Assembly: GCA_038852315.1 (NCBI GenBank)
Contig: JAWCKF010000004.1
Location: 44,809-108,808 of the forward strand
Reading direction: 5' to 3'
DNA: 64,000 nucleotides
From: COMBO-56-21 sp038852315
GTDB lineage: Archaea > Thermoplasmatota > Thermoplasmata > UBA10834
Shown: piece by piece, positions 41,390 through 50,263 of the stretch
Layout: each line of letters opens with the position of its first letter
Numbering within the stretch: the first letter of the stretch is position 1
Notes under the pieces: generated by a model
What the model was told of the DNA's origin: nothing
What the model saw: the letters and a program-made list of their open reading frames with translations, nothing else
Databases searched by the model: none
Translations under genes and position numbers: made by a program

Positions 41390-41905
41390 GTGCTGAAAAC
41401 GCACTCGATCTCGGACCCTGCACCCGCGGCGGAGGGAAGACACATTCGGAGGGCGTGCAGAGGATCTGGTGAGAGGCGACCTCTGGGCATTAGCCTCCTC
41501 ATCGTGATACAGCTCCTGGTCGGGCTCTCTATGCTCGTCGCTGCCATCTGGGCGCTCTCCATCTCGTCGTGGGCCAGGACGGAGGAGGGGCGGCAGGAGC
41601 TGATTGGGGAGTTCGAGTCTCTCTCGCCGGAAACCGTCGCCGGGGTCACATTCATACTGGGCGTGGCGTATCTCGCACTCTCCGTCTCCGCGATGCTCCT
41701 CGCACGCGGATATGCGAAGGGTCGTCCCAAGGCCAGGCGGAGGGGCAGGACTGTTGCCCTCATAGGGACAGGCCTCGCCCTGCTCGCAATCGCCGTTCCG
41801 TCCAGCGAAGTCGGCCCGGAGCACCCCGCATGGTCTATCGTCTTCAACCTCACGGTCTTCTTCTATCTGGGCAGCTCGAACGCGAGGTCGTACTTCCGAG
41901 GATAG
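41390..41905 (+). CDS. Four-pass membrane protein, unknown function
   Basis: A 171-residue protein with an arginine-rich N-terminus and four hydrophobic segments (LGISLLIVIQLLVGLSMLVA, VAGVTFILGVAYLALSVSAM, VALIGTGLALLAIAVP, WSIVFNLTVFFYLG). The sequence resembles small archaeal membrane proteins of no known role. GTG 41390 is the start I find in frame; upstream there is a TATA-like CTAAAATAAG (41304-41313) and a leader with two GGTGATG sequences. The gene converges on the Hjc-like gene; a T-rich stretch lies between them. Confidence 0.55.
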   Translation: MLKTHSISDPAPAAEGRHIRRACRGSGERRPLGISLLIVIQLLVGLSMLVAAIWALSISSWARTEEGRQELIGEFESLSPETVAGVTFILGVAYLALSVSAMLLARGYAKGRPKARRRGRTVALIGTGLALLAIAVPSSEVGPEHPAWSIVFNLTVFFYLGSSNARSYFRG

Positions 41906-42025
41906 GCCTGAAGACTCGACTGCATCGTCTCGGAGGGTCAGGGACTGGCTTTCGCCGGCTGATAACCGGCTCCTACGGCTATAAGAATCCGGGAAGGCAG
42001 TCTCGACAGGAAGTTTCCTCCTCAC

Positions 42026-42040
42026 TTCTTTTTTCTTTTG
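42026..42040 (+). terminator. T-rich archaeal terminator
   Basis: TTCTTTTTTCTTTTG follows the 171-residue membrane protein gene by about 120 bp. T-runs of this kind end transcription in archaea without needing a hairpin. A small hairpin GCCGG/CCGGC (41954-41970) lies upstream. Confidence 0.45.
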
Positions 42041-42064
42041 TGGCCCAGGCTCGGTTGCATGCAA

Positions 42065-42619
42065 CTAGCCAGACAGCGTAACGAGGTAGTCTATGAACTT
42101 GCACAGAGGCATGCCGTCGTTCCAGCGCATGATCAGGTTACCCTCCTTGGAGGGCGTGATCTTCGGCAGTCTCTGGTAGACGAGCCTGAGCCTGCCGTTG
42201 ATGGGACCCACGTCCAACGTGAAAACCCTCCAGGCGTCTCCTCTGTGACGCTTGAACCTGTAGGCGTACACAGGCATCAGACCGACCCGCCTGCAGTCGT
42301 CGGCCATCTCGCGGGCCTGCATCGCCAGCTTCTCGCTCCTGCTGAACCTCAGGACGTCGTTCACCGAACTCTTGACCTCTATGGGCAGCGAGAGGTCCGA
42401 TCTGATGGCGACCAGGTCTATCCCGAGGGAGCCCGCACCCCTGATGACCATGAACGGCCGCTCCTGTATCCTGTAGTATGCTCTGCGTTCGCTCTCATCG
42501 CAGGTCTTGGTCACACGTGCGAGCATCTCATCGTCGCCTGTGAGAATGCCCTTGAGCTCGCGCTCAAAGATGCGTCCCATCGCCTTCATCGCCTGTATCG
42601 CGGAATCACGATAAATCAC
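42065..42619 (-). CDS. Hjc-like Holliday-junction resolvase family nuclease
   Basis: A 184-residue protein of the archaeal Hjc/PDDEXK group. The nuclease motif is in MGRIFERELKGIL (Glu), RPFMVIRGAGSLGIDLVAIR (Ser/Asp), and LSLPIEVKSS (E-V-K). The C-terminal extension (RLPKITPSKEGNLIMRWNDG) is longer than in typical 130-residue Hjc. Start GTG 42619 overlaps the Nudix gene by 4 nt; internal ATGs (MKAMGR) would also keep the fold. It may resolve junctions or act on other branched DNA. Confidence 0.72.
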   Translation of the reverse strand: MIYRDSAIQAMKAMGRIFERELKGILTGDDEMLARVTKTCDESERRAYYRIQERPFMVIRGAGSLGIDLVAIRSDLSLPIEVKSSVNDVLRFSRSEKLAMQAREMADDCRRVGLMPVYAYRFKRHRGDAWRVFTLDVGPINGRLRLVYQRLPKITPSKEGNLIMRWNDGMPLCKFIDYLVTLSG

Positions 42620-43146
42620 TTTTGACCTGCGTCGGCGATGGCGCTCAGGACTATCTGGCGGTCGTGAAGGGGAGAAGGTGTCTCATCAAAGAACCGCGCC
42701 TCTGATATGTCGCTCTGCGCGCTGACTGTGCATTCGGCCTCTTCTGCGATGCACGCGTATACGACATGGAGCCTCTTGATGGACACGTCCAAGAAGTGCA
42801 TCACGACGTCGTAGATACCGGCGAGCTCCACTATCCTGAGCCCGATCCCGCACTGCTCTCTAGCGACGCGCCTCGGCGACTTCGCTATCGCCTCGTTCGC
42901 CCCTATCCTGTCCGATGGCAGCGACCAGGCCCTCTCCCTCCTCCGCCTCACGAACGCTATGCCGGCCTCCGACCTCGCAACGACTACCACGTATCCCTTG
43001 CATGGCGCGTATCCCAGGTCGGCCTTGCGTCGCCTGAGGTCGATGTCGAACTTCCGGACCTCGAACGAGGGTGAGCTGACCGCCAGGTCGTCGATCTCGT
43101 CCGCCGTGGGGAGCTCCAGCAGCATCCTCTTGGGAGGGATCCTCAC
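42616..43146 (-). CDS. Degenerate Nudix-domain protein
   Basis: A 176-residue protein with a Nudix-like fold: KGYVVVVARSEAGIAFVRRR, AWSLPSDRIGANEAIAKSP, and SPRRVAREQCGIGLRIVELA. Compared with the Nudix box, the helix keeps E85 and one Glu (E97), but the arginine-glutamate pair reads RV and the second Glu is Gln (Q98). Such loss of metal ligands usually abolishes hydrolysis. It overlaps both neighbours by 4 nt (aspS before, Hjc-like after), so it is co-translated with them. A binding or regulatory role is possible. Confidence 0.72.
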   Translation of the reverse strand: MRIPPKRMLLELPTADEIDDLAVSSPSFEVRKFDIDLRRRKADLGYAPCKGYVVVVARSEAGIAFVRRRRERAWSLPSDRIGANEAIAKSPRRVAREQCGIGLRIVELAGIYDVVMHFLDVSIKRLHVVYACIAEEAECTVSAQSDISEARFFDETPSPLHDRQIVLSAIADAGQK

Positions 43147-44471
43147 GGCACCAGGCGAACCCTGTCCCTCGGGTATAGGACCGCCTCCCTTATGTTCGGC
43201 AGGTTCAGCATCTTCTGGATGTACCTCTCGATGCCGAACCCGAAGCCTCCGTGGGGCGGCATGCCGAACCTGAACGCCTTGAGGTAGAACTCGAAGGACT
43301 CGAGGTTGAGGCCGTTCTCTCTCATCTGCTCCACGAGCACCTCGTACCTGTGCTCCCTCTGTCCCCCCGAGACGATCTCCTGCCCCCGGTAGTCGAGGTC
43401 GAAGTATCCTGTGGTCTCGGGGTCGTCGTCGTATCTCTTGGCGTAGAAAGTGCCTCTCTTCAGCGATGTTGGGAACTCGGTGATGAAATAAAGCTCACAT
43501 CCTTTCTCCCGCGCCATGACCTCGCCGAGGGCCTTCTCGCCTTCGGTCCCCAGGTCCTCCCCGTGCTCTATCCTCACACCCTCAGCCCGCACCATATCCA
43601 CGGCCTCGCTGTATCTGACCCTGGGGAAGGGGGTCTTCGGCGACTCGATGCTGATGCCGAGAGTCTTCAGCTCCTCGCGCGCGCTCTCTCTCACGTGCGC
43701 GAGGCTGGAGACGACTATGCCTTCAGCGATAGCCATCACGTCCTCGGATGAGTTGATCCAGGCGAGCTCGACGTCGAGGGATGTGAACTCGGCGATGTGC
43801 CTGACGGTGTCCGAGGCTTCTGCCCTGAAAGCCGGCGCGATCTCGAACACCCTGTCAAGGCCCGTGGCCATAAGGTTTTGCTTGTACAGTTGTGGGCTCT
43901 GCGCCAGGTACGCCTGCTTGTCGAAGTACTTGATGGGGAAGAGAGTCGCGCCGCCCTCGGCTCCAGCGGCGACTATCTTGGGCGTGCTGACCTCCACAAA
44001 CCCCTCAGAGAGGAGGTATCTGCGGATGCCCTCGAGCGTCTTCGCCCTTATCGAGAAGATCGCTCTGACTTCCTCCTTGCGCAGGTCCATGAACCTGTTG
44101 TTCAGCCTGGTGTCTAGGTCCGCGCCGACCTTGTCGATGACGCCGAGCGGCAGAGGCGCGTCGGCCCTGTTGAGCACTTCGATGCTCTCAGGAAGTATCT
44201 CGAAGCCAGCCCTCGCCTCGCGGCTCTCCTTCACAGTGCCCGTGACGAGTACGACGGATTCCCTCGGGATCGACGCAACCAGCTCGAACAACTCCTTCGA
44301 TCTCTTCTTGAGCGTGGTGACCTGTATGACCCCGTACCTGTCTCTCAGCTGGAGGAATGATATTCCTCCAAGGTTCCTGAGGTCCTGAACCCATCCGCCA
44401 ACCGTCACGCGCTTGTCGAACAGGGGTGGGCCTATCTCCCTCGAATAAGTGATGTGCTGGCTCGTGTACAA
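43143..44471 (-). CDS. aspS: Aspartyl-tRNA synthetase (archaeal type)
   Basis: Class II synthetase charging tRNA-Asp, and possibly tRNA-Asn if non-discriminating. The 442-residue protein has an OB-fold anticodon domain (VTVGGWVQDLRNLGGISFLQ), motif 2 FEIAPAFRAEASDTVRHIAE, and motif 3 GFGFGIERYIQKML. Archaeal/eukaryotic features include the absence of the bacterial GAD insert. TTG 44471 agrees with TATA-like GTTAATAAC (44506-44514); the longer frame to 44525 lies upstream. Tail overlaps the Nudix gene by 4 nt. Confidence 0.93.
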   Translation of the reverse strand: MYTSQHITYSREIGPPLFDKRVTVGGWVQDLRNLGGISFLQLRDRYGVIQVTTLKKRSKELFELVASIPRESVVLVTGTVKESREARAGFEILPESIEVLNRADAPLPLGVIDKVGADLDTRLNNRFMDLRKEEVRAIFSIRAKTLEGIRRYLLSEGFVEVSTPKIVAAGAEGGATLFPIKYFDKQAYLAQSPQLYKQNLMATGLDRVFEIAPAFRAEASDTVRHIAEFTSLDVELAWINSSEDVMAIAEGIVVSSLAHVRESAREELKTLGISIESPKTPFPRVRYSEAVDMVRAEGVRIEHGEDLGTEGEKALGEVMAREKGCELYFITEFPTSLKRGTFYAKRYDDDPETTGYFDLDYRGQEIVSGGQREHRYEVLVEQMRENGLNLESFEFYLKAFRFGMPPHGGFGFGIERYIQKMLNLPNIREAVLYPRDRVRLVP

Positions 44472-44602
44472 GCTGCGACCACCGTGCTCGCGTAACCTAG
44501 TGTCGGTTATTAACGGTTTTCCCAACCGACATACATCCGCGACGAGAAAGTAACCTTAATCTCAGGGAGAGCAGTGTAGCCCGGCCGAAAAGGTCCGTCC
44601 AC

Positions 44603-45847
44603 ATGGAGCTCATCACTCTCGTGTATGTCCTGCTCATAGTCGCGTTGGCGAAGGCCATGGGAGAGGTCGTCACACGGTTCGACCAGCCGACGATAGTCGG
44701 TGAGCTATTGGCCGGCATCGTGCTGGGTCCTTTCGTGCTCGGGGCCGCCTTCACGGGTCTCAAAGAGATGTATTCGGTCGAGTCCGAGCCTGGCAAGTTC
44801 ATATCCGACCTGGCGGACTTCGGCATGCTCTTCCTGATGCTCTACGCGGGAATGCAGTTCTCAACGAAGACGCTCATGACCTCATCTTGGAAGGGCGTCG
44901 GCATCTCCGTGCTGGGCATCGTCCTCCCTTTTGTTCTTGGCTACGTCGCCGGCACCTCCTTAGGTTATTCCGGGACGACACTTCTATTCCTCGCGCTTGC
45001 GTGCGCCGTCACGGCACTGCCCGTGACTGTTAGGGTCCTGGTCGACCTTGAGGTCCTGAGGACCAGGACAGGTAGCACGATCGTCAGCGCGGCGATCGTG
45101 ACAGATGTCTCGCTGATACTCACGCTGGGCCTCCTGCTGAGCTCCGCGGAAGGTCGGCTGGACTCATTGGAGGTACTGGTCCTGGCTGTAGGATTCGTGC
45201 TCTTCTTCGTGGTGGCCGTTCTCATCGGCCGCTATGTCGTCCCGCACATCTACGCGGGCCTGAAGCGCATGCGGACTGGTGAGGCGGCCTTCGCCGTCGC
45301 GATTGCGTTCGCCATCTCCTTCGCCGTCCTCGCCGAGCGGCTCGGTCTTCCCGGCGTCATCGGCGCGTTCATCGCGGGCGTGCTGCTGAGGCAAACAGGC
45401 GCTGGGTTGAAAGTCTGGACGCACGTGAAGGACGTGCTTTCTGGTGTTACGCTCGGCTTCCTCGCCCCCATCTTCTTCGTTCTCATCGGCTTCTCGGTCG
45501 ACTTCGAGGTCGTGGCGTCGAGCCTGGGACTCCTGTCGGCCGTGATTGCCGTAGCGGTCGTGGGGAAGATCGCAGGGTCGTACATACCCGCGCGCGCGTG
45601 GGGCATGAGCCACAACGAATCGATGGCGATAGGCTCGATGATGATGGGGAAGGGGGCGATGGAGCTGGTGTTCGCAAGGATTGCACTCGAAGAGCGCATA
45701 ATCGGTGAGGAGATCTTCTCCGTGCTGGTCCTCATGGCGTTCCTATCCACGGCTCTAGCTCCCGCCATGTTCAAGACGTTCTTCAACAGGGCGGCCTCGA
45801 GGGGAGAGATACCGAGGGGGCCGGTCGATGTCGGGGACGTCGAATGA
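44603..45847 (+). CDS. Cation/proton antiporter (CPA2/Kef-type)
   Basis: A 414-residue protein with about twelve membrane segments, beginning ELITLVYVLLIVALAKAMGE and RFDQPTIVGELLAGIVLGPF, typical of CPA2 Na+/H+ or K+/H+ antiporters. ALACAVTALPVTVRVLVDLE, IGAFIAGVLLRQTG and GSMMMGKGAMELVFA are family landmarks. There is no C-terminal TrkA-N domain. The transported ion cannot be inferred with certainty. It is divergent to aspS with a 131-bp gap. Confidence 0.87.
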   Translation: MELITLVYVLLIVALAKAMGEVVTRFDQPTIVGELLAGIVLGPFVLGAAFTGLKEMYSVESEPGKFISDLADFGMLFLMLYAGMQFSTKTLMTSSWKGVGISVLGIVLPFVLGYVAGTSLGYSGTTLLFLALACAVTALPVTVRVLVDLEVLRTRTGSTIVSAAIVTDVSLILTLGLLLSSAEGRLDSLEVLVLAVGFVLFFVVAVLIGRYVVPHIYAGLKRMRTGEAAFAVAIAFAISFAVLAERLGLPGVIGAFIAGVLLRQTGAGLKVWTHVKDVLSGVTLGFLAPIFFVLIGFSVDFEVVASSLGLLSAVIAVAVVGKIAGSYIPARAWGMSHNESMAIGSMMMGKGAMELVFARIALEERIIGEEIFSVLVLMAFLSTALAPAMFKTFFNRAASRGEIPRGPVDVGDVE

Positions 45848-45874
45848 GCCGGGCGAATCGTTTACTCCGACTCA

Positions 45875-46783
45875 TTACCGAGGCACTGCTGTCGCGGTGG
45901 TGCGCCTGTTGGCTATGGCGATTCCAGCTACTATCACGAATCCGCACAATGCGGTCCATGGTTCCACCTTCTCCGACATGAGCACCCACGCGAAGAGCGA
46001 CGCGAACACGGGCATCAGGTAGATCAGAAACGCCATCCTCGATACCTCCTGCTTCTCTAGGGATCTCAGGTATAGGATCGATGAGAAGCCTGCGCAGAAG
46101 ACTCCGAGCACCGCGAGGTTTGCAGCAGAACGTTCGTCGAAACGTGCCGAGGCATCAGGCTCGAACGGCGCAACCAAGCCGAGGAGCACGGTCCCAAGGA
46201 TGATCGACAGCGTTATGACAAGAATCGGCGGGTTCCTCTGAAGCATCCTCTTCGCGGACACCCAGGAGAGGCCATAGGCTGTTGCGGAGAGGAGCAAAAG
46301 GAGGTTCCCGGTGAACCCCTCGTCACCGAGCGAGATTCCGTGTCTAGCGACCAGCATCACGGTCCCTGTAACGGCGACTAATGTCCCGACGGCCTTCATG
46401 ATAGTCATGCTCTCCTTGAGCAGGATGACTGCAAAAAGGAGCGTCATCACTGGTCCAGAAGACTGTATGACGGAAGCTATCGAAGAGGTGCCTGTCTCCA
46501 GACCGATGTTCTGTGCTACATTCGGGACCGTGACATACAGGACGCCGAGAGCGATGAGCGGCTTCCATTCCCGGAGCAGAACAGTGAGGATTTCGCGCTG
46601 GGTGAACCTGAGCAAAATGACACCGACCAAGAACGCGCTCGCTACCGCGAACCTCAGGAATGCAAGCATCACTGGTGAAAAGTCCTCGAGCCCGATTCTT
46701 ATGAGCGGGAACGCCAAACCCCACAGCATCACCGCCGTCAGGGCTGATGCTGTGTCAAGCCATGACTGTCTTGACACGGCCAT
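45875..46783 (-). CDS. EamA/DMT-family permease
   Basis: A 302-residue ten-segment exporter-like protein in two EamA repeats. First repeat: SALTAVMLWGLAFPLIRIGL, SASSIASVIQSSGPVMTLLF; second repeat: YGLSWVSAKRMLQRNPPI and LIYLMPVFASLFAWVLMSEK. It is clearly separate in sequence from the permease at 5080. The gene is convergent with the antiporter (27 bp apart) and starts 18 bp after the acdA stop on the same strand. Confidence 0.88.
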   Translation of the reverse strand: MAVSRQSWLDTASALTAVMLWGLAFPLIRIGLEDFSPVMLAFLRFAVASAFLVGVILLRFTQREILTVLLREWKPLIALGVLYVTVPNVAQNIGLETGTSSIASVIQSSGPVMTLLFAVILLKESMTIMKAVGTLVAVTGTVMLVARHGISLGDEGFTGNLLLLLSATAYGLSWVSAKRMLQRNPPILVITLSIILGTVLLGLVAPFEPDASARFDERSAANLAVLGVFCAGFSSILYLRSLEKQEVSRMAFLIYLMPVFASLFAWVLMSEKVEPWTALCGFVIVAGIAIANRRTTATAVPR

Positions 46784-46801
46784 GGGGTACGCGAAGGCGA
46801 C

Positions 46802-48238
46802 CTAGGATTTATCGCCTGCGCTGTGCCGCCCCTTGCTGAGCGCCTCCAGCCGCCTGTGCTCGTCGTAGAGACACCGGACCGCCTTCGCGGCGCGCATAGC
46901 CGACGAGTACACGGGGATGTTCTTCACCCTGAGCTCCTGTACGACCTCGTCGATCTCGGGGCCACCGACCCAGCACGCGACTATCGGCTTCTTCAGGTTG
47001 CGCTTCTCCTCGACGAGCTTGATCACGGCGCCCACGTACTCCCTGGGCCTCGCTATGCCAGCATGGACGCATGTCATGATGAGGGCGTCGACGTTCGGGT
47101 CCGACAGCATGATGCTGCCCGTGGCATAGTACCTGTGGAACCTCGCATCACCCGTCACATCCAAGGGGTTCCTCGGAGTCGTGATCGGCGGAAGCTGCGG
47201 CCTCAGCGCCTCTATCGTCTTCTTAGTCAGGTTAGGCACCTTGAGCCCGATAGACTCACACCAGTCCGCTATCATTATCCCAGCGCCGCCACCGTTCGAG
47301 ATTATCCCTACACGGTTTCCGGGTGCCGGCGGCTGATATGCGAGCGCTCTCGCGAAGTCGAACAGCTCAATCACGTCATATGCCCGCTGGATGTGGACCT
47401 GTCTGAAGGCAGAGTCGTAGACGGCGTCAGAGCCGCTGAGCGAGCCTGTGTGTGTGGAGGCGGCCGCGGAGCCCGCGGGCGTCCTCCCGGCCTTTATCGC
47501 GACGATCGGCTTCTTGCACTTCCTGGCGGCCTCCAGGAACTTCTTGCCGTCCTTGATGCCCTCGATGTACATCGCTATGACCTTGGTTGCCGGGTCCTCG
47601 TTCAGGTACTCGATCAAGTCTGCATCGTCGACATCCGCCTTGTTGCCGACGCTGATTACCCTGGACAGCCCTATGTGCTCGCCGTTGGCGTAGTATATCA
47701 TGCCTATGCAGAGCGCCCCACTTTGACTTATCAGCGCTATCTCGCCCGGCCTGGGCATGCCGAACACGAACGCCGCGTCGAGGTTGTCGATGGGGTCCTT
47801 GTAGCCGAGAGTGTTGGGCCCGATCAGCCTTATGCCGCCCTTTTTGGCTATCGCCAGGACCTCCTCTTCCAGCTCCTTGCCCCTGCCGCCGATTTCCGCA
47901 AAACCGGACGAGATGACTATGGCGCCCTTGACCTTCTTCTTGGCGCACTCGCTCATGACCTTCGGCACGAACTCTGCCGGCACGGCGATTATGGCAAGGT
48001 CGATGTCTTCTTTGACCGCTAGTACGCTGGGCTGCGTCTTCAGGCCTATGATCTGCGGCGTCTCTGGGTTTATCGGTATGACCTTCCCCGGATAGCCGTG
48101 AACGAGGATGTTCTGAAGTATCTCGTACCCGACCTTGTTCGGGTTCCTCGATGCTCCGATTATGGCTATCGTCTTCGGGGAGAATATGGGCTTGAGCTCA
48201 TCGACAGAACCCATCGCCGGCTCACTCGCACCCGCCAA
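46802..48238 (-). CDS. acdA: ADP-forming acyl-CoA synthetase, alpha subunit
   Basis: The 478-residue alpha subunit for substrate-level ATP formation from acyl-CoA. The CoA-binding Rossmann domain has KTIAIIGASRNPNKVGYEIL, followed by ALISQSGALCIGM, and THTGSLSG carrying the phosphorylated His. C-terminal succinyl-CoA-ligase-like domains follow (IISNGGGAGIMIADWCESIG). It would pair with AcdB (36007-36657). It is split from acdB by about 10 kb, unlike fused or adjacent genes in many archaea. Confidence 0.9.
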   Translation of the reverse strand: MAGASEPAMGSVDELKPIFSPKTIAIIGASRNPNKVGYEILQNILVHGYPGKVIPINPETPQIIGLKTQPSVLAVKEDIDLAIIAVPAEFVPKVMSECAKKKVKGAIVISSGFAEIGGRGKELEEEVLAIAKKGGIRLIGPNTLGYKDPIDNLDAAFVFGMPRPGEIALISQSGALCIGMIYYANGEHIGLSRVISVGNKADVDDADLIEYLNEDPATKVIAMYIEGIKDGKKFLEAARKCKKPIVAIKAGRTPAGSAAASTHTGSLSGSDAVYDSAFRQVHIQRAYDVIELFDFARALAYQPPAPGNRVGIISNGGGAGIMIADWCESIGLKVPNLTKKTIEALRPQLPPITTPRNPLDVTGDARFHRYYATGSIMLSDPNVDALIMTCVHAGIARPREYVGAVIKLVEEKRNLKKPIVACWVGGPEIDEVVQELRVKNIPVYSSAMRAAKAVRCLYDEHRRLEALSKGRHSAGDKS

Positions 48239-48380
48239 AGAGCGCTCGGCTCGGATAAGCCTTTGCCCAGCACCATGATTGTTGACATCACGCGCCCTCC
48301 AGGAACGGTTAATATATCTCTATCATCTTATCCACCGAAAGACCAGACCACGCAGGTCTTGCACGCGTGGAGGGCTTGAG

Positions 48381-49517
48381 ATGCCAGAGAAGGTCACGGT
48401 ATCGCTCATCAAGGCGGACGTCGGCTCCATCGCGGGACACTCCAGGCCACACCCGAGGATGATGGAGGTCGCTTCTGAGATGCTCGGAAAGGCCGTGAGG
48501 GACGGCCTGCTGAACGACTATTACGTCACCAGGTGCGGGGACGACATGCAGCTCCTGATGACGCACAAGAAGGGCGAGAACAGCCGCGAGATACACGAGC
48601 TCGCGTGGAACGCGTTCATGGCCGCAGCTAACGAGGCGAAGAAGATGCACCTGTACGCCGCCGGCCAAGACCTGCTGTCTGATGCGTTCTCAGGCAACAT
48701 AAGGGGCCAGGGGCCGGGCGCCGCCGAGATGGAGTTCGAGGAGCGCCCGACAGAACCGATGCTGGTGCTCATGGCGGACAAGTGCGGCCCTGCCGCGTAT
48801 TCGCTCCCCATCGCTCGGATATTCATGGATCCGTTCACCACGACCGGGCTGGTGATCGACCCGAGGGCCCATCTCGGCTACGACATCGAGATCGTCGACG
48901 TCGTCGAGCACAAGAAGGTGCTGATGAGCTCTCCGGCGGAGCTGTACGACATCCTAGCACTTCTCGGCGATACCACGAGGTACGCCGTGAAGCGGGTGAT
49001 ACACAGGACCCTTGGGATAACGGCGGTCGTGTCGACCGAGAAGCTCAACATACTCGCGGGCAAGTACGTCGGCAAGGACGACCCAGTGATGCTCGTCAGA
49101 TGCCAGTCCGGCCTGCCTGCCGTCGGTGAAGTGCTCCAGCCCTTTGCGTTCCCCCAGCTCGTGGCCGGATGGATGAGGGGCTCGCATTATGGTGCCTGGT
49201 TCCCGTGCGGCGTGGAGCAGTCTGACCCGTCGTATCACGACGGTCCGCCCAGGGTGTGCGCCCTTGGGATACAGATAACCAACGGCAAGATCCAGGGTGC
49301 AGAGCCCCCAGGGAGCAGGCCCGGCGACCACAAACCTATCGACTACTTCGCGGGCAAGGAGTGGGATCCTGTCCGGAACAAGGCCATGGAGATATCCATC
49401 TACATGCGCGGGCACGGCCCGTTCATGCCAGGGATAGTGTCTCCCGAGGACCTTGAGTACACCACGAGGCCCGAGATACTGAAGAAGCTCGAGCCCAGGA
49501 TGAAGCCGCTCGAGTGA
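48381..49517 (+). CDS. Fructose-1,6-bisphosphate aldolase/phosphatase (type V)
   Basis: The archaeal bifunctional enzyme that condenses triose phosphates and dephosphorylates FBP, driving gluconeogenesis in one direction. The 378-residue protein begins KVTVSLIKADVGSIAGHSRP, the family's metal- and phosphate-binding start, with FEERPTEPMLVLMADKCGPA and MDPFTTTGLVIDP later. TATA-like TTAATATA (48309-48316) is 65 bp before ATG 48381, leaving a leader of about 42 nt with GAGGGCTTGAG before the ATG. Followed by tpiA. Confidence 0.94.
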   Translation: MPEKVTVSLIKADVGSIAGHSRPHPRMMEVASEMLGKAVRDGLLNDYYVTRCGDDMQLLMTHKKGENSREIHELAWNAFMAAANEAKKMHLYAAGQDLLSDAFSGNIRGQGPGAAEMEFEERPTEPMLVLMADKCGPAAYSLPIARIFMDPFTTTGLVIDPRAHLGYDIEIVDVVEHKKVLMSSPAELYDILALLGDTTRYAVKRVIHRTLGITAVVSTEKLNILAGKYVGKDDPVMLVRCQSGLPAVGEVLQPFAFPQLVAGWMRGSHYGAWFPCGVEQSDPSYHDGPPRVCALGIQITNGKIQGAEPPGSRPGDHKPIDYFAGKEWDPVRNKAMEISIYMRGHGPFMPGIVSPEDLEYTTRPEILKKLEPRMKPLE

Positions 49518-49527
49518 GGTCGTTCCC

Positions 49528-50205
49528 GTGCCGATCCGGAAGCCGGTGATAGCAGTCAACTTCAAGACATATCAGGAGGCGAGCGGAAAGGCTGCGCTGG
49601 AGCTCGCGCGGCTGTGCGAGGCGGTCTCGTCCGAGACGGGTGCTTCAATAGTCGTCGCGCCGCCTTCGTTCGACCTCGCACTGGTAGCTGGAAGCGTCAA
49701 GATCCCCGTGCTGGCCCAACATCTGGATAGCGCCCCCTCGGGCAGCACCACCGGGCATCTCACCGTGGAGAATGCGAAGGCGTCGGGCGCGGCAGGGACG
49801 CTTTTGAACCATTCCGAGAGGCGTGTCCGGATAGCCGAGGTACACGAGGTCATAGACCGCTGCAGGGCTGCTGACCTGGCGACGATAGTCTGCACCAACA
49901 ACACCGCTGTAAGCAAGGCCTGCGCAGCCATGTCGCCGGACTTCGTCGCGGTCGAGCCGCCCGAGCTCATAGGGGGAGAGATATCCGTCACGACTGCGAG
50001 GCCGGGAGTAGTCTTGGATACGGTCGAGGCGATCAGGGCGATCGACAGGCGCGTCGGGGTGCTTTGCGGCGCAGGCGTCAAGAACGGGAAGGACGTCGCG
50101 AAGGCCATCGAGCTCGGCACCGACGGCGTCCTGCTCGCGAGCGGCATCGTCAAGGCCAAGGACAGGCGTGCGGTGCTGATGGACCTCGTGTCAGGCCTCA
50201 GATGA
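49528..50205 (+). CDS. tpiA: Triosephosphate isomerase, archaeal type
   Basis: Interconverts glyceraldehyde 3-phosphate and dihydroxyacetone phosphate. The short 225-residue archaeal form has VIAVNFKTYQEASGKAALEL, LLNHSERRVRIAEV with the catalytic His, VAVEPPELIGGEISVT with the catalytic Glu, and VLCGAGVKNGKDVAKAIELG. Starts at GTG 49528, 10 bp after the FBP aldolase/phosphatase gene, so the pair form a gluconeogenic unit. Confidence 0.95.
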   Translation: MPIRKPVIAVNFKTYQEASGKAALELARLCEAVSSETGASIVVAPPSFDLALVAGSVKIPVLAQHLDSAPSGSTTGHLTVENAKASGAAGTLLNHSERRVRIAEVHEVIDRCRAADLATIVCTNNTAVSKACAAMSPDFVAVEPPELIGGEISVTTARPGVVLDTVEAIRAIDRRVGVLCGAGVKNGKDVAKAIELGTDGVLLASGIVKAKDRRAVLMDLVSGLR

Positions 50206-50263
50206 CGGCCGAAGACTACCTGTATGCGAGCCGGTCTTGACCGCAGCACCGTATCGTGGATTG

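Noticed and set aside
41236..41853. Long N-terminal extension of the LysE exporter frame
   Set aside because: Arginine-rich, no family sequence, lies upstream of the TATA box that fits TTG 41235.
46823..48022. 399-codon plus-strand open frame opposite acdA
   Set aside because: Antisense shadow; the minus frame has all AcdA motifs.
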